A DNA stretch of 18,954 nucleotides from Roseovarius sp. Its GTDB lineage: Bacteria; Pseudomonadota; Alphaproteobacteria; Rhodobacterales; Rhodobacteraceae. A program made the translations under genes and the position numbers. Each line of letters opens with the position of its first letter. Within the stretch, counting starts at the first letter, position 1. Below the pieces are notes generated by a model that worked only from the letters and a program-made list of their open reading frames with translations, was not told the origin of the DNA and ran no database searches. The stretch covers positions 1 through 18,954 of the forward strand of contig JAASSQ010000021.1 of the NCBI GenBank assembly GCA_021767845.1, read 5' to 3'. This document shows, piece by piece, positions 1 through 9,315 of this stretch.

Positions 1-1
1 C

Positions 2-1336
2 GCCTCGGGCCGGTCGGGCTGGGCCGATACCGAGCTCGATGGTCCGCGCAAGGATCTGAACGCGCTTTTCGACCTGATCGTGAACCACGTCCCCGCCCCC
101 CGCCAGGTGCACCGCGCCGACGATGATTTCCGCATGCTCGCCACCACGCTCAGCGCCGATCCCTTCGTCGGCCGCATCCTGACCGGCCGGGTGGAATCGG
201 GCCGCCTCAAGATGGGTCAGACCGTGCAGGCCATCAGCCGCATCGGCCAGAAGATCGAACAGTTCCGCGTCACCAAGATCCGCGCCTTCCGCGGCCTCGG
301 CCAGCAGGACATCGACGAGGCCGTGGCCGGCGACATCGTCAGCCTCGCGGGGATGCAGAAGGCCACCGTGGCCGACACGATCTGCGCGCTGGCCGTCGAG
401 GAGCCGCTCGAGGCGCAGCCGATCGACCCGCCCACCATCTCGGTCACCTTCGGCATCAACGACAGCCCGCTTGCCGGGCGCGACGGCAAGAAGGTGCAGT
501 CGCGCGTCATCCGCGAACGCCTGATGAAAGAGGCCGAATCGAACGTCGCCATCCGCGTGACCGACACTCCCGGCGGCGAGGCCTTCGAGGTCGCGGGCCG
601 CGGCGAACTGCAGATGGGCGTCCTGATCGAGAACATGCGCCGAGAGGGCTTCGAGCTCAGCATCTCGCGCCCGCAGGTCCTGCTGCGCGAGGACGAGAAC
701 GGCCAGACCGTCGAGCCGATCGAGGAAGTCACCATCGACGTGGATGACGACTATTCCGGCGCGGTGATCGAGAAACTGACGGGCAACCGCAAGGGCGACC
801 TTGTCGAGATGCGCCCCGGCGGCGCCGGCAAGACCCGGATCATCGCCCACGTCCCCTCGCGCGGGCTGATCGGCTACCAGGGGGAGTTCATGACCGACAC
901 GCGCGGCACCGGCGTTCTGAACCGCGTGTTTTTCGGATGGGCGCCCCACAAGGGCCCGATCCCGGGCCGCCGCGCGGGCGTGCTGATCTCGATGGAGGAC
1001 GGCGAATCCGTCTCCTACGCGCTGTGGAACCTTGAAGAGCGCGGCCGCATGTTCATCGGCGCGCAGGAAAAGGTCTACCAGGGCATGATCATCGGCGAGC
1101 ACAGCCGCGAAAACGACCTCGAGGTGAACCCTCTCAAGGGCAAGAAGCTGACCAACGTACGCGCGTCGGGCTCGGACGAGGCCGTGCGCCTCACCCCGCC
1201 CGTGCAGATGAGCCTGGAAGAGGCGATCGCCTATATCGACGATGACGAGCTTGTCGAGGTCACCCCGAACGCGATCCGCCTGCGCAAGCGCCATCTCGAC
1301 CCGCACGAGCGCAAGCGCGCGGCGAAATCGGCCTAG
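2..1336 (+). CDS. typA: TypA/BipA ribosome-associated GTPase, 5' end outside window
   Basis: This is a translational GTPase of the EF-G/LepA superfamily that binds ribosomes and supports ribosome assembly and stress growth. The open frame runs in from the left edge, so only the last 444 residues are present; full-length family members are about 600. The visible part starts at the end of the G domain. The beta-barrel domain II follows from about residue 54 (PFVGRILTGRVESG). An EF-G domain III-like segment with VAGRGELQMG lies near 197-206, and the BipA-specific C-terminal region includes HVPSRGLIGYQGEF near 283-296. The GTP-binding P-loop is not in the window. A GTG at 80 opens a long frame but is internal, because the upstream codons already match the family. 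The stop shares the bases CTAG with the stop of the convergent phosphatase gene. Confidence 0.96.
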   Translation, partial: ASGRSGWADTELDGPRKDLNALFDLIVNHVPAPRQVHRADDDFRMLATTLSADPFVGRILTGRVESGRLKMGQTVQAISRIGQKIEQFRVTKIRAFRGLGQQDIDEAVAGDIVSLAGMQKATVADTICALAVEEPLEAQPIDPPTISVTFGINDSPLAGRDGKKVQSRVIRERLMKEAESNVAIRVTDTPGGEAFEVAGRGELQMGVLIENMRREGFELSISRPQVLLREDENGQTVEPIEEVTIDVDDDYSGAVIEKLTGNRKGDLVEMRPGGAGKTRIIAHVPSRGLIGYQGEFMTDTRGTGVLNRVFFGWAPHKGPIPGRRAGVLISMEDGESVSYALWNLEERGRMFIGAQEKVYQGMIIGEHSRENDLEVNPLKGKKLTNVRASGSDEAVRLTPPVQMSLEEAIAYIDDDELVEVTPNAIRLRKRHLDPHERKRAAKSA

Positions 1337-1881
1337 GGCGCGATCTCGATCCGGCCCAGAACCTCCAGCCCGCCGCGCCCGTCGCGGCGGGTGACCACGA
1401 TCTCGCCCGACCCGGCCCCCTGCCCGGTCAACGCGCTGATATTGACGAAATGCGTCACCATCAGCACCCGCGCATCCCCGGGCAGCGCCGCGATGCGCTC
1501 CAGCGTCTCCGCTGTCTGCGCCGCCCGGTCCCCGCGCCCGGCGAAATGCGAATTGAGCGAGGGTGTCTCGGCCACCGCGCCGATCTCCAGCAACTCGGCC
1601 GTGTCGCGCGCGCGGCACCACTGGCTTGTCCAGACGTGGTCGAACGCGACACCCGCATCGCGCATCGCCTGCCCCACGCGCCGCGCCTGGTCGCGCCCGC
1701 GCGCATCCAGGTTGCGCTGCGTCGCACAGTCCCCCAACTCGAAATGCGCGGGATCGCCCGTGCCTGGTGCAAGTGCGTGGCGCATCAGCGCCACCACCCC
1801 CGGCTGTTTCAGCAGAGACATATCCTGCGCCACCGCCGAGACCGGCAGCAGCACGACAAGACAGACGAACAGATACCGCAT
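1333..1881 (-). CDS. Secreted histidine phosphatase superfamily protein
   Basis: This protein of about 182 residues belongs to the histidine phosphatase (phosphoglycerate mutase-like) superfamily. It begins with a clear signal peptide: MRYLF, a hydrophobic stretch to about residue 16, and likely cleavage after AVA near residue 19, so it should act in the periplasm. The mature protein has the phospho-acceptor motif RHA at 34-36 (the usual form is RHG), an arginine in SQWCRARDTA near 90, and a second catalytic-site histidine in MVTHFVN near 144. Its substrate cannot be read from the sequence. I chose the ATG at 1881 because an AGGAGG sits about 10 bases upstream; an in-frame TTG at 1887 would leave too short a spacing. 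It is downstream of the DUF1330 gene on the same strand, 56 bases away, and may be co-transcribed. Confidence 0.88.
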   Translation of the reverse strand: MRYLFVCLVVLLPVSAVAQDMSLLKQPGVVALMRHALAPGTGDPAHFELGDCATQRNLDARGRDQARRVGQAMRDAGVAFDHVWTSQWCRARDTAELLEIGAVAETPSLNSHFAGRGDRAAQTAETLERIAALPGDARVLMVTHFVNISALTGQGAGSGEIVVTRRDGRGGLEVLGRIEIAP

Positions 1882-1937
1882 GGCCAACCCTCCTCCTTGC
1901 CAGGAAGGTTAGCGCGCTCCGCACCGGCGGCCAGTGG

Positions 1938-2225
1938 CTATTCGCTGGTCTCCACGATCAGCAATTCCCGCTCCGAGGCGCCGCGCGCATGGCTCAGCGC
2001 CTCTTGGTATTCGGGGCTGTGATAACAGGCCTCGGCCGCCTCGACGCTCGGGAATTTCGCCACCACGTTGCGCGGCCGGTCCTTGCCCTCAAGCTGAACG
2101 TAGCGCCCGCCGCGGGCGATGAACGCCCCGCCATGCTTGGCAATCGCGGGGCCCGCCAGCTTGGCATACTTGCCATAGGCCTCTTCGTCGGTGACCGTCA
2201 CATGCGCAATCCAGAGTGCAGGCAT
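1938..2225 (-). CDS. DUF1330 family protein
   Basis: This 95-residue protein starts MPALWIAHVTVTDEEAYGKY and ends ELLIVETSE. It matches the DUF1330 family of small dimeric alpha+beta barrel (ferredoxin-like) proteins. Family features visible are the N-terminal beta strand followed by the E-Y-x-x-Y helix (EEAYGKYAK), the GG...RGG turn near 32-40, and the P-S-x-E-A-A-x-x-x-Y-x-S-P-E-Y-Q segment near 59-73. No enzymatic role is established for the family, so none is assigned. The start is one base downstream of the alaS stop codon. A GGAGG sequence inside the 3' end of alaS lies about 7 bases before the ATG, so the gene is almost certainly co-transcribed with alaS. The frame continues upstream on the same strand, but that part overlaps alaS and has no family resemblance. 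Confidence 0.85.
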   Translation of the reverse strand: MPALWIAHVTVTDEEAYGKYAKLAGPAIAKHGGAFIARGGRYVQLEGKDRPRNVVAKFPSVEAAEACYHSPEYQEALSHARGASERELLIVETSE

Positions 2226-2226
2226 C

Positions 2227-4890
2227 TTATCCCTCCAAAACCTTTTCTGCGGCCTTAATCGCGGCCTCGGCGTTGCCGGCATCCCGGCCCCCGCCCTGCG
2301 CCATGTCGGGCCGGCCGCCGCCACCCTTGCCGCCCAGTTCCGGGGTGGCCGCGCGCACCAGGTCAACCGCCGACACCCGGTCGGTCAGATCCCCGGTCAC
2401 GCCGGCGGCCACGGCCGCCTTGCCATCGGCATCGGCGATCAACAGCACCGCGCCGGACCCAAGCCGCGCCTTGTGCTCGTCGATCAGCGCCGGCAGATCC
2501 TTGCCCGACACGCCCTTGAGCACCTGCGCGATGAACTTCACGCCGCCGACCTCGTGCGCCTCGGCACCTTCGCCCTGCGCGGCACCTCCGGCCATCGCCA
2601 GTTCACGGCGGAGCTGCGCCACCTCGTTGGCCAGTTGCTTGCGCTCTTCGGCCAAAGCCCGGACCCGCTCGACCAGGTCCTCGGGCCGGGTCTTCAACTC
2701 GGCCGCCAGGGCATCGACGCGCTGCGCCTGCGCGCCCAGATATCGGCGCGCGGCCTCGCCTGTCAGCGCCTCGATCCGGCGCACCCCCGCGCTCGACGCC
2801 TGGTCGGCGGTGATGACGAACACCCCGATATCCCCGGTCTGCGTCACATGCGTGCCGCCGCACAGCTCGATCGAATAGGTCCGGCCATCCGTACCCCGGC
2901 CCGATCCGTCCTGCTTGCCCATCGACACGACGCGCACCTCGTCGCCGTATTTCTCGCCGAACAGCGCCTGCGCGCCGATCTCTCGCGCGTCATCGGGCGT
3001 CATGATCCGCGTCTCGACCGGGGCGTTCTGGCGGATATAGGCGTTCACCTCGGCCTCGACGCGGTCCAGTTCCTCGCCGGTCAGGGCCTTGGCATGGCTG
3101 AAATCGAACCGCAGACGGTCGGGCGCATTGAGCGATCCGCGCTGCGCGACATGATCGCCAAGCGCCTCGCGCAGCGCCTCGTGCAGAAGGTGCGTGGCCG
3201 AGTGGTTGGCTCGGATCGCCGTGCGGCGGGCGTGATCGACCTCCAGCTGCGCGGCCTCGCCCTTGGCGATCTCGCCCTCGGTCACCTCCGCGAAATGGAT
3301 CGAGACCCCGGCCACCTTGCGCGTGTCGGTGATGCGCACCGCGCCGCCCTCGGTCTTCAGCGTTCCGGTGTCGCCCACCTGGCCGCCCGCCTCGGCGTAG
3401 AACGGCGTCTGGTTCAGGACGATCTGCACCTCCTGGCCCTTGGCGGCCTTGTCCACCGCCGCGCCATCACGCACCAGCGCGGTGATCTGGCCCTCTGCGG
3501 TCTCGGTATCGTAACCAAGGAAATCGGTGGCGCCCGTTTCCTCGGCGATGTCGTACCAGATCGCGGCATCCGCCGCCTCGCCCGAGCCGGACCATGCCGC
3601 GCGCGCCTTGGCCTTCTGTTCGGCCATCGCGGCATCGAAGCCCGCGACATCCACCTCGCGGCCCTGCTCGCGCAGCGCGTCCTGCGTCAGGTCCAGCGGG
3701 AAGCCGTAGGTGTCGTACAGCTTGAACGCCGCCGCCCCCGGCAAGGGCGCCCCGTCGGCCAGCTTGCCCAACTCTTCATCCAGCAGGCGCAGCCCGCGAT
3801 CAAGTGTCTGGCGGAACCGCGTCTCTTCCAGCTTCAGCGTTTCCTCGATCAATGCCTGCGCCCGGCCCAGTTCGGGAAAGGCCTGCCCCATCTGGGTCAC
3901 GAGGTTCGGCACCAGCCGGTACATCACCGGGTCCTGCGCGCCCAACTGATGCGCATGCCGCATCGCCCGCCGCATGATCCGGCGCAGTACGTATCCCCGC
4001 CCCTCGTTCGACGGCATCACCCCGTCCGCGATCAGGAAAGAGGTCGAGCGCAGATGGTCCGCGATCACCCGGTGATGCACGTTGCCCGGCCCGTCCGGCG
4101 CGCCATCGGTGATGTTGGCGCTCGCCTCGATCAGGCTGCGCAGCAGGTCGGTGTCGTAATTGTCATGTTTGCCCTGCAGCAGCGCGCCGATCCGTTCCAG
4201 CCCCATGCCGGTGTCGATCGACTGCATGTCCAGCTCGCGCATCGAGCCATCCTCGAACCGCTCGTTCTGCATGAAGACGAGGTTCCAGATCTCGATGAAG
4301 CGGTCGCCGTCCTCCTCCGGGCTGCCCGGCGGGCCACCCCAGACCTCGGGCCCGTGGTCATAGAAGATTTCCGTGCAGGGCCCGCAGGGGCCGGTCGCGC
4401 CCATCGACCAGAAATTGTCATCCGTGGCGATGCGGACGATCCGGTCGTCGGGCAGGCCCGCGTATTTCTTCCAGATCTCGGCCGCCTCGTCATCGGTATG
4501 GTAGATCGTGACCAGCAGCCGGGACTTGTCGATGCCGAATTCCTTGGTCAGCAAGTCCCAGGCGAAGGGGATCGCCTGCTCCTTGAAATAGTCGCCGAAG
4601 CTGAAGTTCCCCAGCATCTCGAAAAACGTGTGATGCCGCGCGGTGTAGCCCACGTTGTCCAGGTCGTTGTGCTTGCCGCCCGCCCGGACGCATTTCTGGC
4701 TGGTGGCCGCGCGGGTGTAGTCGCGATGCTCGACGCCGGTGAACAGGTTCTTGAACTGCACCATGCCGGAATTGGTGAACATCAGCGTCGGGTCGTTGCG
4801 CGGCACCAGCGGCGAGCTGTCCACGACCGTGTGGTCGTTCTCCTCGAAGAAGTTGAGAAAGGTCGAGCGGATTTCGTTCAGCGTGGGCAT
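2227..4890 (-). CDS. alaS: Alanine--tRNA ligase
   Basis: Cytoplasmic class II aminoacyl-tRNA synthetase that charges tRNA-Ala and clears mischarged serine and glycine. From the ATG at 4890 the protein has 887 residues, the usual length. The aminoacylation core occupies roughly 1-450, with RHHTFFEMLGNFSFGDYFK at 85-103 and GPCGPCTEIFYD at 167-178. The editing domain carries the zinc-binding HSATH at 563-567 and CGGTH at 677-681. The C-terminal DHHA1 domain ends in a glycine-rich GKGGGGRPDMAQGGG near 854-868. An in-frame ATG at 4929 would add 13 residues. I prefer 4890 because MPTLNEIRSTFL is the normal family N terminus and a GAAGAGAT lies just upstream. The gene lies 140 bases downstream of recA, with a terminator between them, so it probably has its own promoter. 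The DUF1330 gene follows directly. Confidence 0.97.
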   Translation of the reverse strand: MPTLNEIRSTFLNFFEENDHTVVDSSPLVPRNDPTLMFTNSGMVQFKNLFTGVEHRDYTRAATSQKCVRAGGKHNDLDNVGYTARHHTFFEMLGNFSFGDYFKEQAIPFAWDLLTKEFGIDKSRLLVTIYHTDDEAAEIWKKYAGLPDDRIVRIATDDNFWSMGATGPCGPCTEIFYDHGPEVWGGPPGSPEEDGDRFIEIWNLVFMQNERFEDGSMRELDMQSIDTGMGLERIGALLQGKHDNYDTDLLRSLIEASANITDGAPDGPGNVHHRVIADHLRSTSFLIADGVMPSNEGRGYVLRRIMRRAMRHAHQLGAQDPVMYRLVPNLVTQMGQAFPELGRAQALIEETLKLEETRFRQTLDRGLRLLDEELGKLADGAPLPGAAAFKLYDTYGFPLDLTQDALREQGREVDVAGFDAAMAEQKAKARAAWSGSGEAADAAIWYDIAEETGATDFLGYDTETAEGQITALVRDGAAVDKAAKGQEVQIVLNQTPFYAEAGGQVGDTGTLKTEGGAVRITDTRKVAGVSIHFAEVTEGEIAKGEAAQLEVDHARRTAIRANHSATHLLHEALREALGDHVAQRGSLNAPDRLRFDFSHAKALTGEELDRVEAEVNAYIRQNAPVETRIMTPDDAREIGAQALFGEKYGDEVRVVSMGKQDGSGRGTDGRTYSIELCGGTHVTQTGDIGVFVITADQASSAGVRRIEALTGEAARRYLGAQAQRVDALAAELKTRPEDLVERVRALAEERKQLANEVAQLRRELAMAGGAAQGEGAEAHEVGGVKFIAQVLKGVSGKDLPALIDEHKARLGSGAVLLIADADGKAAVAAGVTGDLTDRVSAVDLVRAATPELGGKGGGGRPDMAQGGGRDAGNAEAAIKAAEKVLEG

Positions 4891-4965
4891 CTGGATCTCT
4901 TCGTCGGGACGGGTTTGGCCTTGCGTCATGCCGGTTTATCCACCGCCGGGGCCGGTGTCCACAGC

Positions 4966-4999
4966 AAGAAAAAGGCCCGGCCGCCTGCGCGACCGGACC
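4966..4999 (-). terminator. Rho-independent terminator after recA
   Basis: On the minus strand, GGTCCGG (4999-4993) can pair with CCGGGCC (4980-4974) in a 7-bp stem with one G-U pair and a 12-base loop. TTTTTCTT follows immediately. It starts 32 bases past the recA stop codon and lies between recA and alaS, which fits termination of recA transcripts. Some read-through into alaS remains possible. Confidence 0.72.
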
Positions 5000-5030
5000 C
5001 GATGTTCAACGCCAAAGGCCGGGTGGAGGC

Positions 5031-6116
<1,086 letters not shown>

Positions 6117-6167
6117 TGTTCCGGTCCCTTATTTCACACCCTGTTTCGGGCGGCAATCACTGCCTGT

Positions 6168-6182
6168 GTTCACCTCTTGTTC
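6168..6182 (-). promoter_or_regulatory. LexA (SOS) box of recA
   Basis: The plus strand reads GTTC, seven bases, GTTC. On the recA strand this is GAACAAGAGGTGAAC. It matches exactly the alphaproteobacterial LexA operator GTTC-N7-GTTC / GAAC-N7-GAAC, a direct repeat unlike the palindromic E. coli box. It ends 52 bases before the recA start codon, the position expected for a repressor site over the promoter. I infer that LexA represses recA here. Confidence 0.85.
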
Positions 6183-6194
6183 CGGCCGACCATG

Positions 6195-6223
6195 GAGACA
6201 AAAGAAGAACATTTCAAGATAAT
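6195..6223 (+). promoter_or_regulatory. Possible sigma-70-type promoter for the sulfotransferase-like gene
   Basis: GAGACA at 6195-6200 and GATAAT at 6218-6223 are separated by 17 bases. The -10 matches TATAAT at five of six positions; the -35 matches TTGACA at four of six. It points to the gene starting at 6313 and predicts a leader of about 80 bases. The match is by eye only, in a locally AT-rich stretch. Confidence 0.35.
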
Positions 6224-6254
6224 TGTTCACAATCCCCAGTTTTTCGCGCAGAGA

Positions 6255-6269
6255 TTAAAAAGTGGTTAC
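6255..6269 (+). promoter_or_regulatory. CtrA-like site, one mismatch
   Basis: TTAA, seven bases, TTAC lies 44 bases before the sulfotransferase-like start codon. The CtrA consensus is TTAA-N7-TTAA, so one base differs. TTAA is rare in the GC-rich DNA around it. It is upstream of recA as well, but beyond the SOS box. No binding can be shown from sequence alone. Confidence 0.35.
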
Positions 6270-6312
6270 CACATGCCCGGCCACGGCGATTCAACCATGG
6301 ACAGGTTTCGAA

Positions 6313-6942
6313 ATGCTCGTGTTTTCAAAGGCCAAGCTGGTCTTCCTGTCGGTGCCCAAGACCGGCACGACGGCCTGGCAGACCGCGCTTGGCCCGCATG
6401 CCTCGATGGTGGTCGCCGATCCGCCCGAGCTGAAACACGCCCCGGTCTTTCGCTACAACCGCTTCTTCCGCCCCGCCCTCGAGAAATTCTTGGGCACTCC
6501 GCTCGACGTGGTGGCGGTGATGCGCGAGCCCGTCGATTGGCTGGGAAGCTGGTATCGCTACCGGCGGCGCCCCTTCATGAAGGGCCAGCGGAATTCGACC
6601 CACGAGGTCAGTTTCGACAGCTTCGTCGAGGCCTACACCCGCGGCGACAAACCGCCTTTCGCCAATGTCGGCTCGCAGGCCAAGTTCCTCGAGCCGCAGA
6701 AAAACGGCACCGCCGTCACCCATCTTTTCCGCTACGAGGATCAGGCCGGGCTGCGCGCCTTTCTCGAATCGCGGCTCGGCGTGCAGGTCGATCCAGCGAC
6801 GGAGAACGCCTCGCCGCCCATGGTGCTTGAGCTGTCGCAAGAGACGCGGGCCAAGCTGGAGCGCAAATGCGCCCCGGAATTCGCGCTCTGGCGCGGGATC
6901 GGCCCCGATGGAGCCTACACGCCGCTTGCGCCCCCGGACTGA
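6313..6942 (+). CDS. Sulfotransferase-like protein
   Basis: This 209-residue protein resembles the PAPS-dependent sulfotransferase fold. Near the N terminus, VFLSVPKTGTTAWQTAL (10-26) matches the 5'-phosphosulfate-binding loop (PKxGTT). VVAVMREPVDWLGSWYRYR (67-85) matches the 3'-phosphate-binding motif (RxP followed by a serine, here S79). The rest is weakly conserved and the acceptor substrate is unknown. It is shorter than most sulfotransferases (about 250-300 residues) and has no signal peptide, so it is likely cytoplasmic. The ATG at 6313 gives an N terminus that begins just before the first beta strand. An in-frame GTG at 6262 would add 17 residues of unconvincing sequence. The ribosome-binding site is weak (ACAGG). 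The gene converges on cckA with a 15-base gap and no visible terminator. It lies alone between recA and cckA, so context gives no pathway. Confidence 0.75.
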   Translation: MLVFSKAKLVFLSVPKTGTTAWQTALGPHASMVVADPPELKHAPVFRYNRFFRPALEKFLGTPLDVVAVMREPVDWLGSWYRYRRRPFMKGQRNSTHEVSFDSFVEAYTRGDKPPFANVGSQAKFLEPQKNGTAVTHLFRYEDQAGLRAFLESRLGVQVDPATENASPPMVLELSQETRAKLERKCAPEFALWRGIGPDGAYTPLAPPD

Positions 6943-6957
6943 GCGGCCCGCGGCAGG

Positions 6958-9264
6958 TCAGGCCACCTGTCGCTGCACGATGTCGGTCAGTTCGGTGAGC
7001 GAAAACGGTTTGGGCAGGAAGACCGAATTCGGGATCCGGGCCTGGTCCTCCCCGAAAGTTTCCTCGGCATAGCCCGACATGAACACGACACGGACGCCGG
7101 GCCGCGTCTCGAGCGCCTCGCGCACCCAGCTTGGCCCGTCACGGCCCGGCATCACCACGTCCGTGACGAAAACATCGACCGCCAGGTCGGGATCCTGCAG
7201 CAGTTCCAGCGCATCTTCCGCCGATTCGGCCTCGAGCACGGCAAAGCCGCGCATCTGCAACGCGCGGCTGGCAAAGGCGCGCACCGGCGCTTCGTCCTCG
7301 ACCAGCAGCACCATCCCCGATCCCGGCTGAGCCGCAGGCTCTCCTTCGCCCGGTCCGTCGGCTTCGGGGGCCGCCAGGCCCGTCTCTTCGTGGGCGGGCA
7401 GCAGCACTTCGAAACGGGCCCCATCGCCCGGGCTGCTTTCGGCGAAGATGAACCCGCCGGTCTGCTTGACGATGCCGTAGGCCGTGGAAAGCCCCAGGCC
7501 CGTGCCCTCGCCCGTGCGCTTGGTGGTGTAGAACGGCTCGAACACCTTTTGCAGCTTGTCGGGCGCGATGCCCTCGCCCTCATCGGCCACCTCGACCGAG
7601 ACATAGCAGCCCGGCGCCACCACAACGCGGCCTCGCCGCATCGGCTCGTCGAGCGCGACGTTGCGGGTGGTGATGCGGATCTGTCCGCCCTCGGGCATGG
7701 CATCGCGAGCATTGACGACAAGGTTCATCAGCACCTGTTCCATCTGCCGCTTGTCCGCCCGGACCCGCGCCAGCACCGGGTCGTGGCTGAGGCTCAGTTC
7801 CACCTTCTCACCCACCAGCCGGTTCAGCAGATGGGTCAGGTCCGCCAGCATGTCGCGCAGGTCCATGACCTCGGGGCGCAGCGTCTGCTTGCGCGAAAAG
7901 GCCAGCAACTGGTTGACGAGGGCGCCCGCGCGATTGGTGTTCTGGCTGATCTGCACCAGGTCGGCATAATCGGAATCGCCCTGGTCATGGCGCATCAGCA
8001 ACAGGTCGCAATGCCCCGAAATCGCGGTCAGCAGGTTGTTGAAATCATGCGCTACACCCCCCGCCAACTGCCCGATGGCCTGCATCTTCTGGCTTTGCAC
8101 GAACTGCGCCTCGAGCGATTTGAGCTTGGTGGCGTCGGTCAGCACGGCAATCAGGACCGTCCTGCCCTCCTCCACGGTGCGGTTCAGCGTGACCTGCGCG
8201 AACACTTCGCGATCCTCGCGGCGTACGCGCATGAACTCCGAATGCGCCGCGCCACGCCCGGACGCGGCATCGTTCAACCAATCGCTGATCGACCGGCCCA
8301 GCCCCTCCATCACGTCGCCCATCCGGCGCCCGTCGCTGCTTTCGACCCCGAGCAGATCGCGCGCCGGCCGGTTCGACAGGTGAATCTCGCCGGTGGGCGC
8401 CAGCTTCAGCAGCGGCACCGGCAGCGCATCGAAGAACGCCCAGCCATCGGGCCGGGCCTCGGGCGCCTCCATCCCCGGCAGCAGGTACAGATCCCGCCGT
8501 CCCGCGGCCCCCTCCAACTCGACCGCAAGGCAGGGCTGCGGCCCGTCCCGCGTTTCGATCGGATTGACCTGCCCGGGACGCAGCGGCGGATCGGGGCAAA
8601 TCCGGTCGAGGCTGCGCACGCGTTGTCCGACCAGGTCGCGCGCGGCCGCGTTCATGAACAGGATCGTGCCGTTTCGCCCGACCGTCAGCATCGGCAACGG
8701 TGCGGGATCGGCCCCGGCCTGGCCCCGGTCGGACGGTTTCTCGACCCGCCAAAGGAACAGGTCGCCGCCTGCCCGGTGCACCGCGACGCGCAGGTGCCCG
8801 TCGCGAGTGACCACATGCTCCTGCGCCGTGCCCGCGGTCTGCGCGCGGCTTTCAAGGCGGAACAGCAGCGGCGCGGGGTTCGCGACCGCGCCCTGGAGAG
8901 CGCCGGCCAGGGTTTCGGCCTGCCCGGCCTGCAAGGCATCCGTCGCGGCGGGATTGGCATGGACAAGCCGCCCGCCGGCCCGCGCGATCAGCGTGGGCGC
9001 GGGGTCATGGGCCAAAAGCGGGGCCAGCCGCGCGCGATCCGCCGCGGCGCCGCGCTGCGCGGCCCGGTCGATCACATGCGACCAGCCCGCGACCAGCGCC
9101 AGCACCCCGGCCACCAGCAACAGCACGATCCGCGCAGGCCCCGGCCCAAGAAGCCCGCCTGCCGCCGCGAAGGCCAGCGCCGCCAGAAGAATGACGCCCG
9201 ATCGCGGCCGCAGATCCGATGCGGCGCGCCGCACCGGCGCGATGAAGTCCAAGGTGTCTGCCAC
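6958..9264 (-). CDS. cckA: Hybrid sensor histidine kinase CckA
   Basis: CckA autophosphorylates and passes phosphate through its own receiver domain to ChpT and then CtrA. In Rhodobacteraceae this relay governs motility and gene transfer agent production. The 768-residue protein has two membrane segments (about 22-39 and 44-62) with almost no periplasmic part, then PAS-like regions (about 90-175, 185-255 and 275-385). The dimerization/phosphoacceptor helix has AGGVAHDFNN with His406. The ATPase domain has N518, DEGEGIAPD at 561-569 and GEGTGLGLSTAYGIVKQTGG at 585-604. The receiver has acidic E656/D657, phosphoacceptor D702 and K752. The ending IPNSVFLPKPFSLTEL is typical of CckA. The start at 9264 is a GTG with a poor ribosome-binding site, so low or coupled translation is possible. 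A perfect CtrA box lies 52 bases upstream. The gene follows rsmB on the same strand. Confidence 0.93.
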   Translation of the reverse strand: MADTLDFIAPVRRAASDLRPRSGVILLAALAFAAAGGLLGPGPARIVLLLVAGVLALVAGWSHVIDRAAQRGAAADRARLAPLLAHDPAPTLIARAGGRLVHANPAATDALQAGQAETLAGALQGAVANPAPLLFRLESRAQTAGTAQEHVVTRDGHLRVAVHRAGGDLFLWRVEKPSDRGQAGADPAPLPMLTVGRNGTILFMNAAARDLVGQRVRSLDRICPDPPLRPGQVNPIETRDGPQPCLAVELEGAAGRRDLYLLPGMEAPEARPDGWAFFDALPVPLLKLAPTGEIHLSNRPARDLLGVESSDGRRMGDVMEGLGRSISDWLNDAASGRGAAHSEFMRVRREDREVFAQVTLNRTVEEGRTVLIAVLTDATKLKSLEAQFVQSQKMQAIGQLAGGVAHDFNNLLTAISGHCDLLLMRHDQGDSDYADLVQISQNTNRAGALVNQLLAFSRKQTLRPEVMDLRDMLADLTHLLNRLVGEKVELSLSHDPVLARVRADKRQMEQVLMNLVVNARDAMPEGGQIRITTRNVALDEPMRRGRVVVAPGCYVSVEVADEGEGIAPDKLQKVFEPFYTTKRTGEGTGLGLSTAYGIVKQTGGFIFAESSPGDGARFEVLLPAHEETGLAAPEADGPGEGEPAAQPGSGMVLLVEDEAPVRAFASRALQMRGFAVLEAESAEDALELLQDPDLAVDVFVTDVVMPGRDGPSWVREALETRPGVRVVFMSGYAEETFGEDQARIPNSVFLPKPFSLTELTDIVQRQVA

Positions 9265-9315
9265 GTTCGCGGCCCCGTCATGCGATTCGATACCCGCATT
9301 AGTGACGGGCAGCCG

